A stretch of 64,000 nucleotides of DNA from Neodiprion pinetum (Eukaryota > Arthropoda > Insecta > Hymenoptera > Diprionidae): positions 34,636,607 to 34,700,606 of the forward strand of contig NC_060235.2 in assembly GCF_021155775.2 (NCBI RefSeq). The letters run 5' to 3'. This document shows positions 1 to 14,364 of this stretch, in pieces; the stretch's first letter is position 1; every line of letters starts with the position of its first letter. The position numbers and the translations under genes were made by a program. The notes beneath the pieces are model-generated. The model had not been told where the DNA came from. It was given only the letters and a program-made list of their open reading frames with translations, and did no database searches.

Positions 1-903
1 GGAGCTCAATCAAGGATGGGAATATTAACGTGGTCGTACATGATTTACGCGACTCCTGGCAACACACATTTCGATACAGCGAATTGCAAATCACTCCGGA
101 AGACGACGGGATAACGGATAGCGGGGTACGACGCGATATTCGAGTACCATGAAGGGCAAAGGACCGTCAAGTTTGAGGGTGGCTCAGCCTGTGACGCGAG
201 TACGCATCGTATATCAAGTGATGGATAGAGGATCCCATTGTCCTCATGTCGGTACAAAGCAAATATTGTCCCCGCTACTGCGAATTTACAAACAGACGCG
301 TCCACCCGACACTTCTGCCGCCATGAGCTTAAAAGCAACCTGATTACGCCTGGGTTTTATTCTTTTCGTTATAATGTGTCGACACCAACGAGTTTCAAAC
401 CCCTCCACCCTTTTAATCTCGCTTCTATGCATGCATAGACTAACTCGCACTTGCTGCAACGAGAAAAAATCAAATTCAGTGACCTTAATTGTCACATCCG
501 ATACTACGAGGTTATAATGAATAGACTCGTAACTCGATGGTATCTACACGTAGGTTCCTCCTCGACAATTTTAGTCTATTATTACACACAAGGAGGGGAA
601 AATGCCTTGCGTGTGTGCGTCGGTGAACGTACACGTATTGACGTATTTCGCGCCTACGTTGGCGATCGAAGTGCACGGAAACGATGCCAACGTGTGATTC
701 AAAAACCGACTTTTTCAATGCAAATGTATTTACCGGTTCGATGAATCTTCACCATTATTGCAGCGGTACATTTCTGTGTGCCAATACGTGTCCTTTGTGC
801 TTCCCGTTTCAACGATTGATGAAAGGCTCCCGCAACCCTAATAAGGTTTGTATCCGCCAACTGTGTCGTATCGAATTGAAAAGCAGCAAAGGCCGTATAA
901 TCA

Positions 904-1009
904 ATATTATTATTATTATCCTCATACTATCGTCGTTATTTATATTTCCTATTCTTTTTTCCCCATTATTATTATTAATACTATTATTGTTGTTATTATT
1001 ATTATTTTC
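904..1009. repeat. ATT/TTA-rich microsatellite region
   Basis: Imperfect runs of ATT trinucleotides fill both ends of this stretch, interrupted in the middle by other T-rich sequence. The tract makes spurious open frames on both strands (poly-Ile/Leu one way, poly-Asn the other), so those frames should not be taken as genes. Confidence 0.85.
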
Positions 1010-1404
1010 ATCGGGGTTTTGGCAAATATACAAGAACGTATCCTGTCCATAGTAACAGGAATACTGATTAGGCGTTACCCTACAGAGATACTCCACTTTC
1101 TTCATTTTTTAGTTCATTCAAACTCGTTTTTTCAACCGCTGTCCAGTTTGACTATTAGAAATAGTGAATTGTGAAACGGTCCCTTTGGAGTCGTTAAAAA
1201 ACCCTGAAGCGCATTGATCAGTGACCAGCGTCTTGTATCTCAGAGTCCAGACCATAGATCGTGTAGCCCTGTTTCTTGTGCGTGTTTATTGTAAATTAGG
1301 GAATGTCCTACACTCCAGGGCACAGCACTAAAGAGATATTTTCATTGTTCTTGACCCAAGAAGCAGTGGGGTGCCTAATGTCTCGGTATCTTCGCTCTCC
1401 TCGC

Positions 1405-1440
1405 GTCTCTCGCTTTTTCTTTCTCTCTCTTTCTCTCTTC
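1405..1440. repeat. CT-rich microsatellite
   Basis: Nearly pure pyrimidine stretch dominated by CT dinucleotides with a T-run in the middle. No coding signal. Confidence 0.8.
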
Positions 1441-2018
1441 CGAAAGAGATCTCCTTCTTCTTGGGGATTGCCTCTTACCGATCGGTGAATTTTCCGGCCA
1501 CTTTTCTTTATCTGCCAGCTCTCTTTTGCGGTCGGTTTTATACTAAGCTCTCACTTAGCGCGCGTGGCTTTCGTTTGAGCTCGGCAACATCGGGATCATG
1601 CCGAGTCTCTTATCGCTTGATCTAATGTATGCAACGGACGTCCCTTGAATGAGAGGAGAAATATAAGCTTACTGGCTTGCCAACAGCTACGACTACTTGC
1701 CTTTTGGCAACGAAATATCACCGCCGAGCCGTGTGTCGAATGCGGATCTAGTCTCAAAGCACCGTGTAGGCACGCATTCCAGCTCTGCACACTCAACTGT
1801 ACGAGCGTGCTAAATGTTTCTGTAATGTGGCTGTTTATTGACACTCGGAAGTGCGATTGTGTAGAATGTAATTAATTTTCAAACATGTGAATATACGTGA
1901 TCTTGAACTTTGTAACACGACTAAACTGCCATTCAAGCTACCACATCACGCGTTATCTGGTTTCACCGAATTTCCAATAATTTGCACTCGAATAACGAGA
2001 GGATGCGGGTGATTGATT

Positions 2019-2047
2019 TAAACTTGCAGCCTGCAACTGCAAGTTTA
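2019..2047. repeat. Perfect 11-bp inverted repeat (hairpin)
   Basis: The arm TAAACTTGCAG at 2019-2029 is exactly complementary to CTGCAAGTTTA at 2037-2047, leaving a 7-nt loop. No nearby gene gives it an obvious function. Confidence 0.7.
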
Positions 2048-2714
2048 TTTCATTTCACTAAAAGCTGGTCGTATTATGCCAGCTGACGATGAAGCATTTG
2101 CCCTTTCAAGAAGTCTTTAAAGACGGATAGGTGGGCGTAATTCGGCAAAATTCATCCCATGGAAAATCGCGTCGCGAATTCTATGTTCTCGTACTACTTC
2201 TGTACTGAGCGGTAGGCGATAAACCGCTTCCCTTGAGATTTTGCCCGATATCGGTTTGCCAAGGACGGTTACCGCGAAACAGATGCAGGAAGACACGCGA
2301 GAGCTGTACCAGCATTGGTATAGCTCCGGCTTACCTTAGACCGGTGGAAGAGGCAGACGCAGTCACAGAGAGGAAGTTTGACCAATGGCTGTGTCGAAAC
2401 GGCTCTTGCGAGGTAAGCTTAAGTGTATAACGTTGCCATTGGAGCCTGTATGTGACAGGCGGCGGTCTTTTGACGTAGGGTAATTTGCATGTCTGAGCGG
2501 CTAAATTTCACTGACCGCAGAACCCAATTTAATCTCGATTCGGAAACTAGTGCAAGTAAAGCGAAGACTAGCTCCGGGCTCGACGAACGCTGGAGATCTG
2601 ATTGTGAGGCTGGACCGGGTCACCTTGAGATGTTTTGCGCAAATGCGTGCCTGGATCGAACGGTGAAAAGTGCTTCTGTCAAACGAGTATAGCTGTCTCT
2701 GCGAAAATGATACA

Positions 2715-2761
2715 ATTCTCTTTTCTGTCTTTCTCTCTCTCTCTTTCTCTCTTACTCTCTT
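2715..2761. repeat. CT-rich microsatellite
   Basis: Imperfect CT dinucleotide tract with TT and TA interruptions. It generates a spurious minus-strand frame rich in Arg, Glu and Lys. Confidence 0.8.
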
Positions 2762-3100
2762 GCTCACTCGTTCTCCTCCGCTTTTGGAGGGCGCGCAATT
2801 TCTTCGACTTATGATATCGCGGGCTCCTTTGCTGACTACGGCGACGCCGTTACCAGCCAAGCACGTCTTTTACCCAATCTCCATATTTATAGGTTATAAA
2901 TATAAGTATTTTAGATTTTAGGTGATTTATAGTCGAGCCTCCGAGCGATAAAAAAAATTACAAATCGTAAAGTCAATTTTTTTGCTAAAAGGGCAAAGGG
3001 TTAAAGGGACGCCCTACCTGATTTATTCACTTCAATTTTCTCCAGAGTTTTCTCCCTCTCTCTTTCCTTTCTACATTTCGTGTATACATGTACGTACAAA

Positions 3101-3115
3101 TCTCTCTCTCTCTCT
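3101..3115. repeat. Short (TC)n microsatellite
   Basis: About seven TC repeats, flanked on both sides by further pyrimidine-rich sequence between about 3040 and 3140. Confidence 0.75.
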
Positions 3116-6100
3116 GCTTCTATCTATCTCTGTGCCTCTCTTTGCAGCGTCCGACGTGCTGTCCGAATCAGTTTTCATTTTTCTATTTGTCCATTCTTTA
3201 TCCGCCGGGCGTCATTTTTCCTATTCGTGTTTTTGTAAAAACATAACGTATGGAAAAAAAATAAATAAATCGGTACCGTTGATCGCCTCGATATTTTAGG
3301 AACAGTGCCACAATTTGTTGAGTCAACGTTTTTCATGGTGGCAGGCGCTTTTTGCAAAAATTTTATGCCATAAAATCGAGTAGAAATCATTGCAGGTACA
3401 AGGAAGTTTGGGATTATGCTTCCGTCACGGAATACAACTCATTTGTCAATGGGATTATGTGAAAATGAGTGGCCTATTCGATACTCGAGTTTTAAAAATT
3501 GCATCTGATCGATCACGAGGCATCTGTAACTGCGATGCGTCTAGACAGTAAAAAAAGTGTCAACAAAATTTTGATGGATAGACACACCAGAGAGTTTTCA
3601 TGATTCAACGATAAATTGTGTGCCCGTAAATGTCGTACTTGGAGAATCATTTCTATCAAGCCAAGCAATTTGAAATGGCGAAAGTGATTCGCAATCTGTT
3701 AACTGAAGCATGAACCATTTGATCTTTACTATAGCTATCGCTGATCTATTGAATTCCTAGCAGCCGTATGTGCCTGGACGGTGGAGATGTGAAAAAAATG
3801 GTTATAAAAAGATTCTATTCTGGCTTTTCAACAATCTCTAACTGAAGATGCCTCTACGTTCAAAATAATATCCACTGTATTGGACACAGTGTTCGTGTAA
3901 ATTTCAACGTGTCAAATGAAAATTCTTTACCGTTTCGTCACGTATTGTTACAACTATTTCTCTTCGGAACACCTCAAATTCTATTCGACCCAATTATTTG
4001 CACACTTACGAAATTGTATTTCTAGAAATGGATCGGTGCAACTTGCAACCTGTCAGCCAGCATCCGTGTGAAACACTACACTGGACGAGGAAGATAACGA
4101 AGAACAAAGAAGGACAGGGCTAAAAACTGTGGTAGTACGGAATAAAGTCCCTTGTTTGGCCCAGGTGTATATTGAATTAGAAACGGTAAAAAGATGTCGC
4201 CGGAAAAAGTCCATCTTAGATGGCTGGCTCGGTTTCTCTTCGGTCACTTTTTATCGAGCCACGTAGATTGGAATTGGAGAACCATGGTTCGAATTAACCT
4301 GAAATTTCCAGAGCCCATTTTTATTTCCTTTCTTCGTAAAAAATTGACGATTGAACGTTGTTCTTTGTTTTTGATTTGAAATGATTGATACAGCTCAGAT
4401 TTTTTTGCTTCGTATCAGTTAACAGAACGAGGTGTAACATGGATTACGAATTAAAAATTTTCTCCTCAGATCTAATGGTTTTGTTTTTTTGGTTTTTTTT
4501 CATCAAACAAATCCCGGAGATATTTTTTTCGTACGGATACCGTCTACTCAATCATTCGTTACAGACAATACGCATCCACTCAATTATTTATTACATGCTT
4601 TCAGCTGTCCAGCAACGAGTCGTTCTGATCGAATGTTTTCACTATAGACTGACTTGCCGCGATTCCGGTGTAGTGAGTTGTTTTGTCGGATATCTTGATT
4701 CTCACAGTTTCCCCGTGGCAGCGGTGAAGATTATGCGGATATCTCTGTTAGATCAGGTAGCCTGAGGAGCATCCTTTCGTCGAGTTGCCTCGCCCCATTG
4801 CGCATCTGCAGCGTTCAATGCGGGGGCCAGGTGGGTGTCTGACAATATTTTTTGGTCCCCCATTTCAGCGACCATGCACCGTTGTCAATAATATCCCTCT
4901 CGGATCCCGATCTTGGCAGGGCGTCAAGGAGCAATGCGATCCATAGATCATTGTAAACAGTTTTACCCGCTTTATAATGGCTCTGCAACCGAGATGACGG
5001 TATATTTTTACGCCGGGTTTCCGGTCGTCAGCGTTCGGGATGCCGTACGATTTGACTTGCGATGTCTTGTGGAGTTTTTGTGTTATTTGGAAACGTGAGG
5101 ACTCCTAACGCGATCCTAATGTCCCGGCTCCCGTGGACCACGCAGCGCGCCCCATTTCTACTGCTGAATTGTAATTTTTCGAAGCCAATATAAAAGTACC
5201 GTCTCCATTGGGACGTCGAGTGACAAGCGAGAATATTCGACTCGGTATTTTCGTATTATCGAACCTGCACCACGCCTAATCCAGTGGCGCGAAAAGATGC
5301 GATGCAGCGGCAAACGCCGGAGCAAATCAGCCACATAACCCGACGAAGAATGCTCGGGCTTTGAGAGGGACAACCTCAAGCAGCAGTTGGCACGCGGATG
5401 TTGAACAGATGGAAAATCGAGTAGGAACAAGGCGAACAACGGATCCTAACTGCGGAGCGGGCGAGTGGTTGTTATTAACGAAATTCTGAGCCCGGAACGC
5501 AACACTTTGGCCGACATAGTTTAGTCGGTGACATTTCAATGCAGGATGCAAGAAGGCAGGGGATGGGGATCGGGGGGAGCGCGAATAAGGTCAACCTGGC
5601 TGGCTTGCCACCCACGAAAATGTCAGCGGAACAATTGCATCCGTCCAAATGCCTCTCGCAGGTTGGAATTTCTCCGATCGTTTAGGTTCGCTCATCTTGC
5701 GTAATGTCATTCCGTCCCGCTGCACTCAACGCGGCATTGTTCTTCCATCAAAGAACAATGAGCACCCCAAACCGGCGAACCAATGCCCGCGCACCCGAAT
5801 TAGCGCCGTGACACATTGTTATCATCACCGTTTCGACGGGGTGAAGAAATTCGACCAATTCAGCCGTGGGAATCCGGGCCACCGAGATTCGCGTGACCGT
5901 TAAGCGGGAGACGAAGAAGACGGAGCACTTCGAACGCAGAATGGAGTTTCACGTGTCAGGGCGAACTGTTCGCGGACCCAAAGCAACGACGCTTTTCAGT
6001 TTCGTAGGAAAGATGGGGGACCTCCTAGGGAGCGTGCCGAGGCCCCGGGGTCCCGAAAAGCCAATTTCTTTGGTATTGTCCGTAAATACCTGAATCATCG

Positions 6101-9100
6101 AGGCACACTGGCCCGTGTCTCGCGCGATATTTAACGGCTTTTAAGAAGCCCTGCTGCCCTGCAGCCAACCAACGAATCATTTTTCATCTTTATACCTTTC
6201 CGAGTTTAATTTGGTGGCACCGTCATTTTCCGAGGGGCTGAAGGCCATTGTGCCACGGAGCCCATTATACCATTGATACCGCGAAGGGAGAGGAAAATTA
6301 TGTTATTGTTTCTCTTTTTTCAACCTGCTGAGTTCTTCTGCAGTTTCGTCCAGCTTCTAGGTTGGCGGGGGCCGCTGCATGGGCGGTGTGTAAGTTTTCA
6401 ATACCAACTGTTGAAGAATGAAGACAAAAATCCTATTCGAAGGGGCGTAATGAATTCCGTTGTCTAATATTCGCCGGTTCATTTCGGATACAGTTTTCCA
6501 CCATTACAGCTGCAGCTAGTATACCTAACCGACGGTGATTATATCCCGTGAATGTGCACTACTTCGTCCTACAAACCTGGATACGCAGTTGTGAAATCAG
6601 CATCCGAGTCAGGTTCCTTGGACCGGAGAAAGGTTTTCTCCCGCTTGGCCACAAGGCTTGAAGCTCTCTTGACCTTCACCCAAAGCTAGGCACGCTGAAT
6701 AACTCAGATTGCGAAACATGCGCTGAAATACGAGGAACGGTAGGTGCCCAACGCGCTCGGTATCCGGTGAAACATCTTTAGTCGAGAGTGTTTCCCCTGG
6801 CATTCAGAACTCCTCCGTGTTACGTATAAAGCACCGTGTCCCGCATCAATCGAGTATTGGGACAGAGGAAAATAAGGAGGATAAAAGGGGAGGGAGAGAA
6901 GAGGAGAAATAAAACTCGGCAATGCTCCCGTGCCGGAGCTTTCTGCAACTGTGAAAGAATTACCGAGCAACAGGGCTCAAATATTTTTGTAATAACGATC
7001 AAGGGGTGTGTCTCCGGTGACACGAATAACAACCGACATGTCTCAATGTTGTGCCCAGCTCTTCAGCTGCCCCATTGTCCGTGCGTAACTAACAATGCTA
7101 GGGTTCAAATAACGTCTTACTACACTCCGTGGCACATACCTGCTATTGGTGGTGAAGGGCAACAACGAACAGGGGCAGAAGAGGAGCGCTGTGGAGGGGG
7201 CTTTCGGGTCTGAGGTCCCATTTCACCAGCCATTCAGGCCGCTTTGGGGGACACTTAAGAACACGTGGCCGTCGCCGTGGGCTGAATGTGGCCGGCGTAG
7301 GCCTTGCTCTTTTATCGAAAACCTTAAATTGCAATGATCCGATTGAAAATCGCCGATCTAGAATAACTAACGCGCATCATCTGCTAGCTATATAATTTTT
7401 TCAAGTCACGCGATCTGCGGTCGGAAAAAAGTTCTTTTTATTTTCTCGGAACATTCGTCGGACGGTTAAGCTCGATCAACGTAATTGAGGAACAACGGTT
7501 GACTATCGATTCGTAATCTAGACGGATAAAATTGGACACGTGCCTGAGATGGAGAGCGTAGCTGAATACTTAAACCGCAGGCAGTTGGAATGATTTTGAA
7601 ATCATCGTGTCAAATTACACAATTCCCGACACGTGAATATAATTAAACGTTCTGCTTCTAACACTGTTTAGCTTTTAGGTCTGACGAGCGTGGTAATTGG
7701 TAGACAGTTTTAGGAATCAGACTCCTCCTGCAAGAGGCAGTTTATAACTGACAGCAATTTAATGGACACGGAAATGCTCAATCAAAATAATTATTATTAA
7801 TTTGTAGGTTTATCCATTAGGGCGCGGTACAGGCCCCGTACCGGGCTGATGCGCAAAGAGATACATGCCGGAGTTTTAGAATCGTCTCTAGCGTGACCAA
7901 GGCTCCCCTAGCTCCGTGACATATGGAATTATTCTTAACTGGTCTTCCCTTCGGGAACGCGCAGACGGCTAACAAATTTCGTTTCACGCGCCTGGATAAA
8001 AGCGTGTAACATAACGCGACACGGGGACTTCAATTTCAATCTGGATTCCAACGGTGATTTTTCCACCCAGCATATATGACGTACAAAAAGCCCCCGCGCC
8101 TTTCCGGGAACGTAACCACGCTCGCACGTGCTTAGCTCTGATGCGAGCGTGAATATTGAACGAGCCGGTGAACATATCCAAGAAAATCCGGTCCCCCTTG
8201 CGCAGGGGTTACACCGTATTTTGATCTGTATCAAATTATTGATATCACTCGCTCAGCAGCTATCGATCACAATACGGACATGTCTCGTCTTCTCCGACCC
8301 AACGATACACGCATTGAATGTATGACCGCTATCTGGTATCGAAATCAAAGTCTCAGTCTCGAACACCTGCTAGGTGGTCAGATGAGAAAGGAACGCCAGG
8401 AAATTCTGCAGGTACAATATTAATTGATGAAACGTGCGGGTGATATCAGTGGGAATGGATCGAGCAGATGGTAGCCTTTTCGTGACAGGTTAGAAAGCAA
8501 AGGGCTCTGGATCAATTAATCTTTGAAATAATAATTCCAACACATGTTGGCAATCCTGTATATATACATACCCAAGAAACGAATGGAACCAAGAAGGTGC
8601 GGGAGTGCGGCGGTCTGGCACTATTATTCATCCCGTTGCTTTTCGGAGTGACGTTCTGGAATTAGGAGCCTCGGAAGTACAAGTATACAGGGTGTCTCTT
8701 CGGGAAAAACTAATTCTTCCTAATCTTCTTCCTCAGCGATACAATGAACGCTGTTGAAACTGACCTTGTTATACTTTTTTCATACCACCCTGTCAAAAAC
8801 AGAACATTCGTATACTTACGAGATTACGAAGAGGATCGAGATACCGATCAGAGTTGACTGGATGTATTATACGTGTCAGACTTCATGAATAGTATAGCAA
8901 TGTGTACGAACCATCATCGAGAACGTTAATTCTTTCAGTTTTAGAATGGATTATTATACAAACAACGCTTGCCTGGACATATCGCCGAGTGGTAACTGCG
9001 TGCATGAAATGAATGAAAAGTGCCGCCGTGTGACTGACACAAGAAAGTGCAAAACCCTGGAATTCGCGGGTATATAAATGTAACAAACGACGCGCCCTTC

Positions 9101-9884
9101 CACGTTGTATGACCTTTCGGAGGCCATCTTTTTGCTTCAGAATCCGGAGTACGATTTGACGTGGGTTTAATTAAATATTCCCCTACTCATTCAATTTCGG
9201 GTCGCGAACTTAGTTAAGCGTCCCTCGTGGCCGGATCGGTCGTACATGTAACAGTCGAGGGGTCACCACCGTGTGTAACGATGGTCCAACGTAACAAGTT
9301 TGGTGACAAAGTAGCACCGGCCGGGCATTTCCCAACAAAACCCCAGGGATACAAAGGGCTTTGGGCAGACACCGGCATCCGTACATTCGGTGTTTCGGCC
9401 TTGCCCATCCGCGTGCACGCCGGCATGTATCACTTGCGTTTTTGTTGTTCTTCCGTTTCTCTATCATCAGATGATTAGGAATTTACATGGTTTTCCAAAT
9501 TCCCTGTGAGACGCGTGAACTCACCGTGGTTGGACTCGAGTATCTGACTGCATTGCGGAAGGCGGACCGCAACGCGGACCTCCGAAGACGTTGATTTCGT
9601 ACTTGAGTGCGGAGTTTGTTGCAGACAAGCTTAGATCGGCGGACAAGCACTTAATTAAGCCGGGAACATATCGCACCAACGCCCATCCAGAGTCGACCCG
9701 CAGACAACACAGACGGGGCGGTCCTCATAGACACACCCTCGAGGGAATCCCCCTCACCAAACTGCCGCTTAGTTCAGATTCTACGTTCCACGGAAGCAGA
9801 ACGTCGTGTGTATTTTAGAGGTCAATTAATACCCGACCCGTTTGCTCATGCATAATTCATGAGTGCACCTCCCAGGCAGGCAGG

Positions 9885-9899
9885 TATATATATATATAT
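9885..9899. repeat. Short (TA)n microsatellite
   Basis: Seven consecutive TA dinucleotides. It resembles a TATA element, but no coding exon follows at promoter distance, so I call it a simple repeat. Confidence 0.7.
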
Positions 9900-12800
9900 T
9901 AATGTATCCAGACATCGCGTCAACCGGAAATTCGTCAGACCTGAGGACGATGAATCCGGCTTCATGATTTCCCGCCCTTCGCTCGACCTCATCATTCGCG
10001 AGAAAGGTCTAACAGCTGTGAAACTATCCACGCGGCATTCCTTGCCGCACGGATTCGAATTCTAACGGTGCCGAGGCTCCGCCGCCGGCTTCGAATCCCT
10101 GTTCAAAAATCATTTTACGCGGTGGTCCCGACAATAGGTACGCTCCACGAACGAGCCACGGGACACTAGAGAAAGGGTAATGAGACGATACTCCCGGTTG
10201 TAAAGTGGGGACGGGATCATTAGAGACGCCGACACAGCGGGTGGACGTCTTGGTTGAGGTACTGGCTCACCTTCCGAGAATCCACCGCCTAGCTCTTTTA
10301 GGTTGCCAAAGATCGGGGCAGACTCGATCGTAATTGCATGCCGGGCGCCCGGGTGAAATGAGACTGGAATCTCGAGCGGCACTTGGACGATGTGACCTGT
10401 GCTACTGGAGTAAATCACTCATTTGAATGGTATAACGAGACGAGGAGTCGAATGGACCAAGTTCACTGCAGGATCGATTGAACGCTCGGCGCGAGATTGC
10501 GGATGCGACGCGTTGTTAATTGGGGAGTCGAGGCTCGTCAGGCGGGACGCTCGACGACTTCCGCTTTAATAAGACAGGGGGATCCCTCGGAATACCCGGC
10601 CTAGACCTGTTCAACCTCGCGCGGAACCGGGTCACGGAGAAACCCGGTCGTTTACTCAGACCCCGAGCATATCTTCTATGGAGATGAATGCAACCGCGAG
10701 TTTACACCACCTTAAGCCATACGCCGGTCGTGCGCGCCATCGTATTCTCGACTAACTGCTGTAACTTGTTACGACGCCGTTTGTTTGAGTTAGAAGTTAC
10801 GTAATTTCAATTGTCCTTTCACGGGCTGCGCTCTATTCACGCGCGACGAACGTAACCCAGACTTAATATGACGGCTAAAGGCCGTGTCATACATTATACA
10901 TGAAAGGCTCGACTAGACGAGCTTTTAGCCACATACACTCTCTCCCTCTCCCCCAGCGCATTCTCACTTTTCGACTCCTCAATCAACGACCAATGTGCTG
11001 CAGACCTTATAATCACGCGGTTTCGATCGGAACCACCCGAAATATTCGTGCGGGCTTCTTGACGTCCCCGCGCGGAGAACTATCAATCATGCGGAAGGAT
11101 TTTTCCACAATTGAAATTGATCGTCTGGTTTTCTTCACTTCTTTTCAATTTCACCAATTTTCTTTTCGTTTATCCTCTTGCAGGGGAAATATAAATTAGT
11201 GCGTCGCAGAGTGATAGAGGATTCAAAGAATTCTATTTTTCGAATAAAAACATTGGCATAGGTTCGCAGATAACAAAAGCGAGCACCCCATAGCTTTCTT
11301 AAATAGCAACCGCGAGCGGAAAGGTGTGACTTGAGATCCGTCTTGCCTTCACAAATCCATCATCACGAAAACGGAGAACGGAAATATAAAATTTCGCGCA
11401 CTCCCGCGTGTCCCTCGGGCTCCTCAGCTGGATGCCTATTTATCTACCCTTAAATTTCCTTCGGCACTCTCGAACCTTCGCCCGCGAGTGAAAGATGAAC
11501 CCCGCAGGAGAGAACTCCGATGTTCAGGTTTCCAAAAATACCAAGAAGCTGAACCGAACCCCCCTCAAAAACACCCGATTCACACACCCGCCACGTGAAA
11601 AAAGGATCATCGTCGAGATAGACCGCTATGAAAGTTCAGTCGCAACGATTATCGTCATAGTTTTACAAAAAAGCTCGCTGCAATTTCCCTGTATATTCTT
11701 TATACTTACTTCTCGTCAAGTACAGAGAATAATGTAAAGGACAAGAAACCAGCAAGTTTAAATTAAATTACGGTTGTTATAATGACTCTTGAATAACAAA
11801 AAAAAAAGGGGGAGGACTGTAATAGAATTCTGTACTACAACTTTAGTAACGACAGCTATTCCCTGATCCCACCCCTGCAGCATCGCAGTCTGGAAAAGCC
11901 TGCAACGACAGAGGAGTTTCTCGTGCAGTTGAAAAAGAGGGGTAAAACTTTTCCGCTATGCAAACCGGCGTAACAGGATTAGAGGAATATCAAGGCTGGA
12001 AGAGGGCGACCAGCCCCGGGCCTTTCCGGGGCCGGTTTAGTCGATCGTCGTAAACCTGCAGGGTCCAGGGCGTTACTTAATAGGTTCGAGTCGGAGGTAG
12101 ATGCCCCCGAAATGGGCGAACGGGGTGAACTCTGGGCCATATTGGACGCGGTAGCCAGATCAGCGTAAGCCGCAGGATTGCGGTCTGCCTCCCATAAGCG
12201 CGTATCTGTTCAGGTATGTTCGAGTGTGTGCACGGAACGTAAGGCGATGCGATGCCGGATACCGTGCGAGAGTATGGTCGGTGGTTAGCAGGTAATATTT
12301 CAGGTTATTGGCGATACCCGTTGCCTTCGGCAGAGCTATTGTCTCGTATAAATAGCTTAAATACTGAAGCGCCGATGGCTACCTCAGGCGGCCGCAATCT
12401 CCGGAGCAACGTCGGCTAATAAATATCCTCCTCGACCTCGGTTGGCGAATTTAACCTTGCCGCTGCGCGGCTTTCCACCCCTGAAACCTCTGGAAATTCT
12501 AGCCGAGGCAGAAGGAAAGACGACCGCATCCCGTTGCTACAGGGGATGCGGTTAATATATGTGCATCGGCCACGAAGCGACGAAGCGAAAATTGTGGAAA
12601 TAGCCTCGCCCAATACCCGATATACCCTTTCGCGTGATTGGCTAAAAGACGGTTTTTCCATTCGACAGAACAGCTCGAACGACGGTCCAATAATCGGCCA
12701 TTGTCATTCGATCACTCCGCGGGCCCTCGCTTTTCCCTCTTCCTTTTTTTCTCCCGCTTCTTTCACAGCGGCGCTGCGCGTTAATACAAAGTTACACTAT

Positions 12801-14292
12801 GTATAGAATGGCTCGATATCATTCGGTTCGTGCGTGGAAAGTTTCTGTTCGTATCACAGCCTGCCTTTGTGCCGCTGTACCCACCCAAATCCGCAGTTTA
12901 GCCGGTACAAATTCGGCACCGCTATCCACTTGTCCGATCTCCATTGTAGCAATGACCCGTCCTACCGTTCCGATTCGCAATCTCTGTTGATCGGTGAAAC
13001 ATATACGAGGCTTATTAGGGGAAGTCCCTGGTCAGCGGACCCTAGATCTCTTTCGGTGCGGTGAAGGTGAAAGAAAGACGAAGGAAAGGTGTCGGGAAAT
13101 CCGAAACGATCCTAGTTCTAGGCGAGACGGCGGAAAACCTCAACCGACATAATTTAAGACGAATATTCACGGACCATCGAGCGATATTTTCGCTTTCTTT
13201 GAGCCATGGAGACTTAATTTCTCACGCTGCAAGGTATCAGAGAACACCCTGCTGGATGCGAAGTGGCACTCGACGGGATTGCTGCCGATAGGGAAGAAGC
13301 GCAAAGCTATGGCTCTTCTCGATATCGTAGGAAATATGTGCGCGGTATGTGTTCCTATACACACACGCGGATTCGGACGATCGACCGTTTCCATTGTCCT
13401 TCGTACGTGGGAAAAATTTATGGCTACGATCCGCTTACGCGTCCGCGTCATGACGGGTAAATCCCCGGGTGTAATAATCGACGGGGACGCTCACACTCGT
13501 CACCGGCTGGACCAGACGCGGGCCAACACGTGTTTACCTTTTTTACACCGTCACTTCGACGGGGAAACCGAAGGGGCGTCCCCGGGTCCTCAGGCTTCAC
13601 GATGACACCCGCTGGCTCGTCCGTCTGAAACGAGGAGATTAAAAACTTACCTCCTCGCCGATGTAAACGTCGCCGACGTGTCCAGGGGTTCGTCAACGCG
13701 TCGTGCGACGCCTAGATCGCATAACGGAGCGCATGACGCGTCCTCTTGGCCGATCAGCGACGCCTTGCGAGATGCCAATGTAACTTTGTTTTCAACTCCG
13801 AGCACCATGAGGCAAATCCTTCGCAGATGAGAAAGTTGGCGAAATTTCTGCCGTTTTGCACAAGACCCGGCCGGTTTTAAGGAGTGCAATGGCGCAGCCA
13901 CGTACGTCGCAGGTGCTTCGAACGACGGGCTGCAGGTTATTTAGGGTGTATTTTGCATTAATTATTCAAATGAGCAAACACGTTGCTCCACATTATCATA
14001 AATTACGAGCCCCTCCCCTTTTTCAACCGACGACTTCATTCCTCTCGGTAAAACGAACAACAATGGAGAGTGACTGGCGGGTTCCGCGGGACTCACGATA
14101 ACCGGCCACGTAATTGCAGCACGGACAGAACCTGTGCCACGGATATGTTAGCGGAACAGCGCGTCTTCTACGGCATCACCGAGAACCGGGTGTAGGTATC
14201 GACAATCTGAAGCGATCGATTATCTCCCATACGACTAATTCGCGCGGTAAATGAAAAAACTCTTATAATTATGGTTTCAACTGTAAAAATGA

Positions 14293-14298
14293 TTTATT
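14293..14298 (-). terminator. Poly(A) signal of the first cuticle protein gene
   Basis: AATAAA on the minus strand, 67 bp beyond the stop codon of the cuticle gene ending at 14365. The paralogue has the same hexamer 66 bp beyond its stop, so the spacing is conserved between the copies. Confidence 0.75.
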
Positions 14299-14364
14299 CG
14301 GGTAATATTAACGGTATACAAGAAGCAACGATTCAACAACTCTCCGCCAGTGATCATCCGCGCG

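Larger units (their letters stand above)
1..14292. other. Intergenic or intronic DNA, no supported gene
   Basis: I see no convincing coding exon, structural RNA or intact transposon here. Open frames are short (up to about 130 codons), overlap on both strands and lack recognisable domains. What can be pointed to are simple-sequence tracts (ATT-rich 904-1009, CT-rich 1405-1440, 2715-2761 and 3101-3115, TA 9885-9899), a perfect 11-bp hairpin at 2019-2047, a GC-rich 7-bp hairpin at 12013-12032, and a roughly 107-bp segment at 8687-8793 bounded by short inverted octamers. Small exons of a larger gene with long introns could still be hidden here. Confidence 0.6.

Noticed and set aside
9885..9899. 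TATA-like promoter
   Set aside because: It is a pure TA microsatellite and no supported gene start follows.
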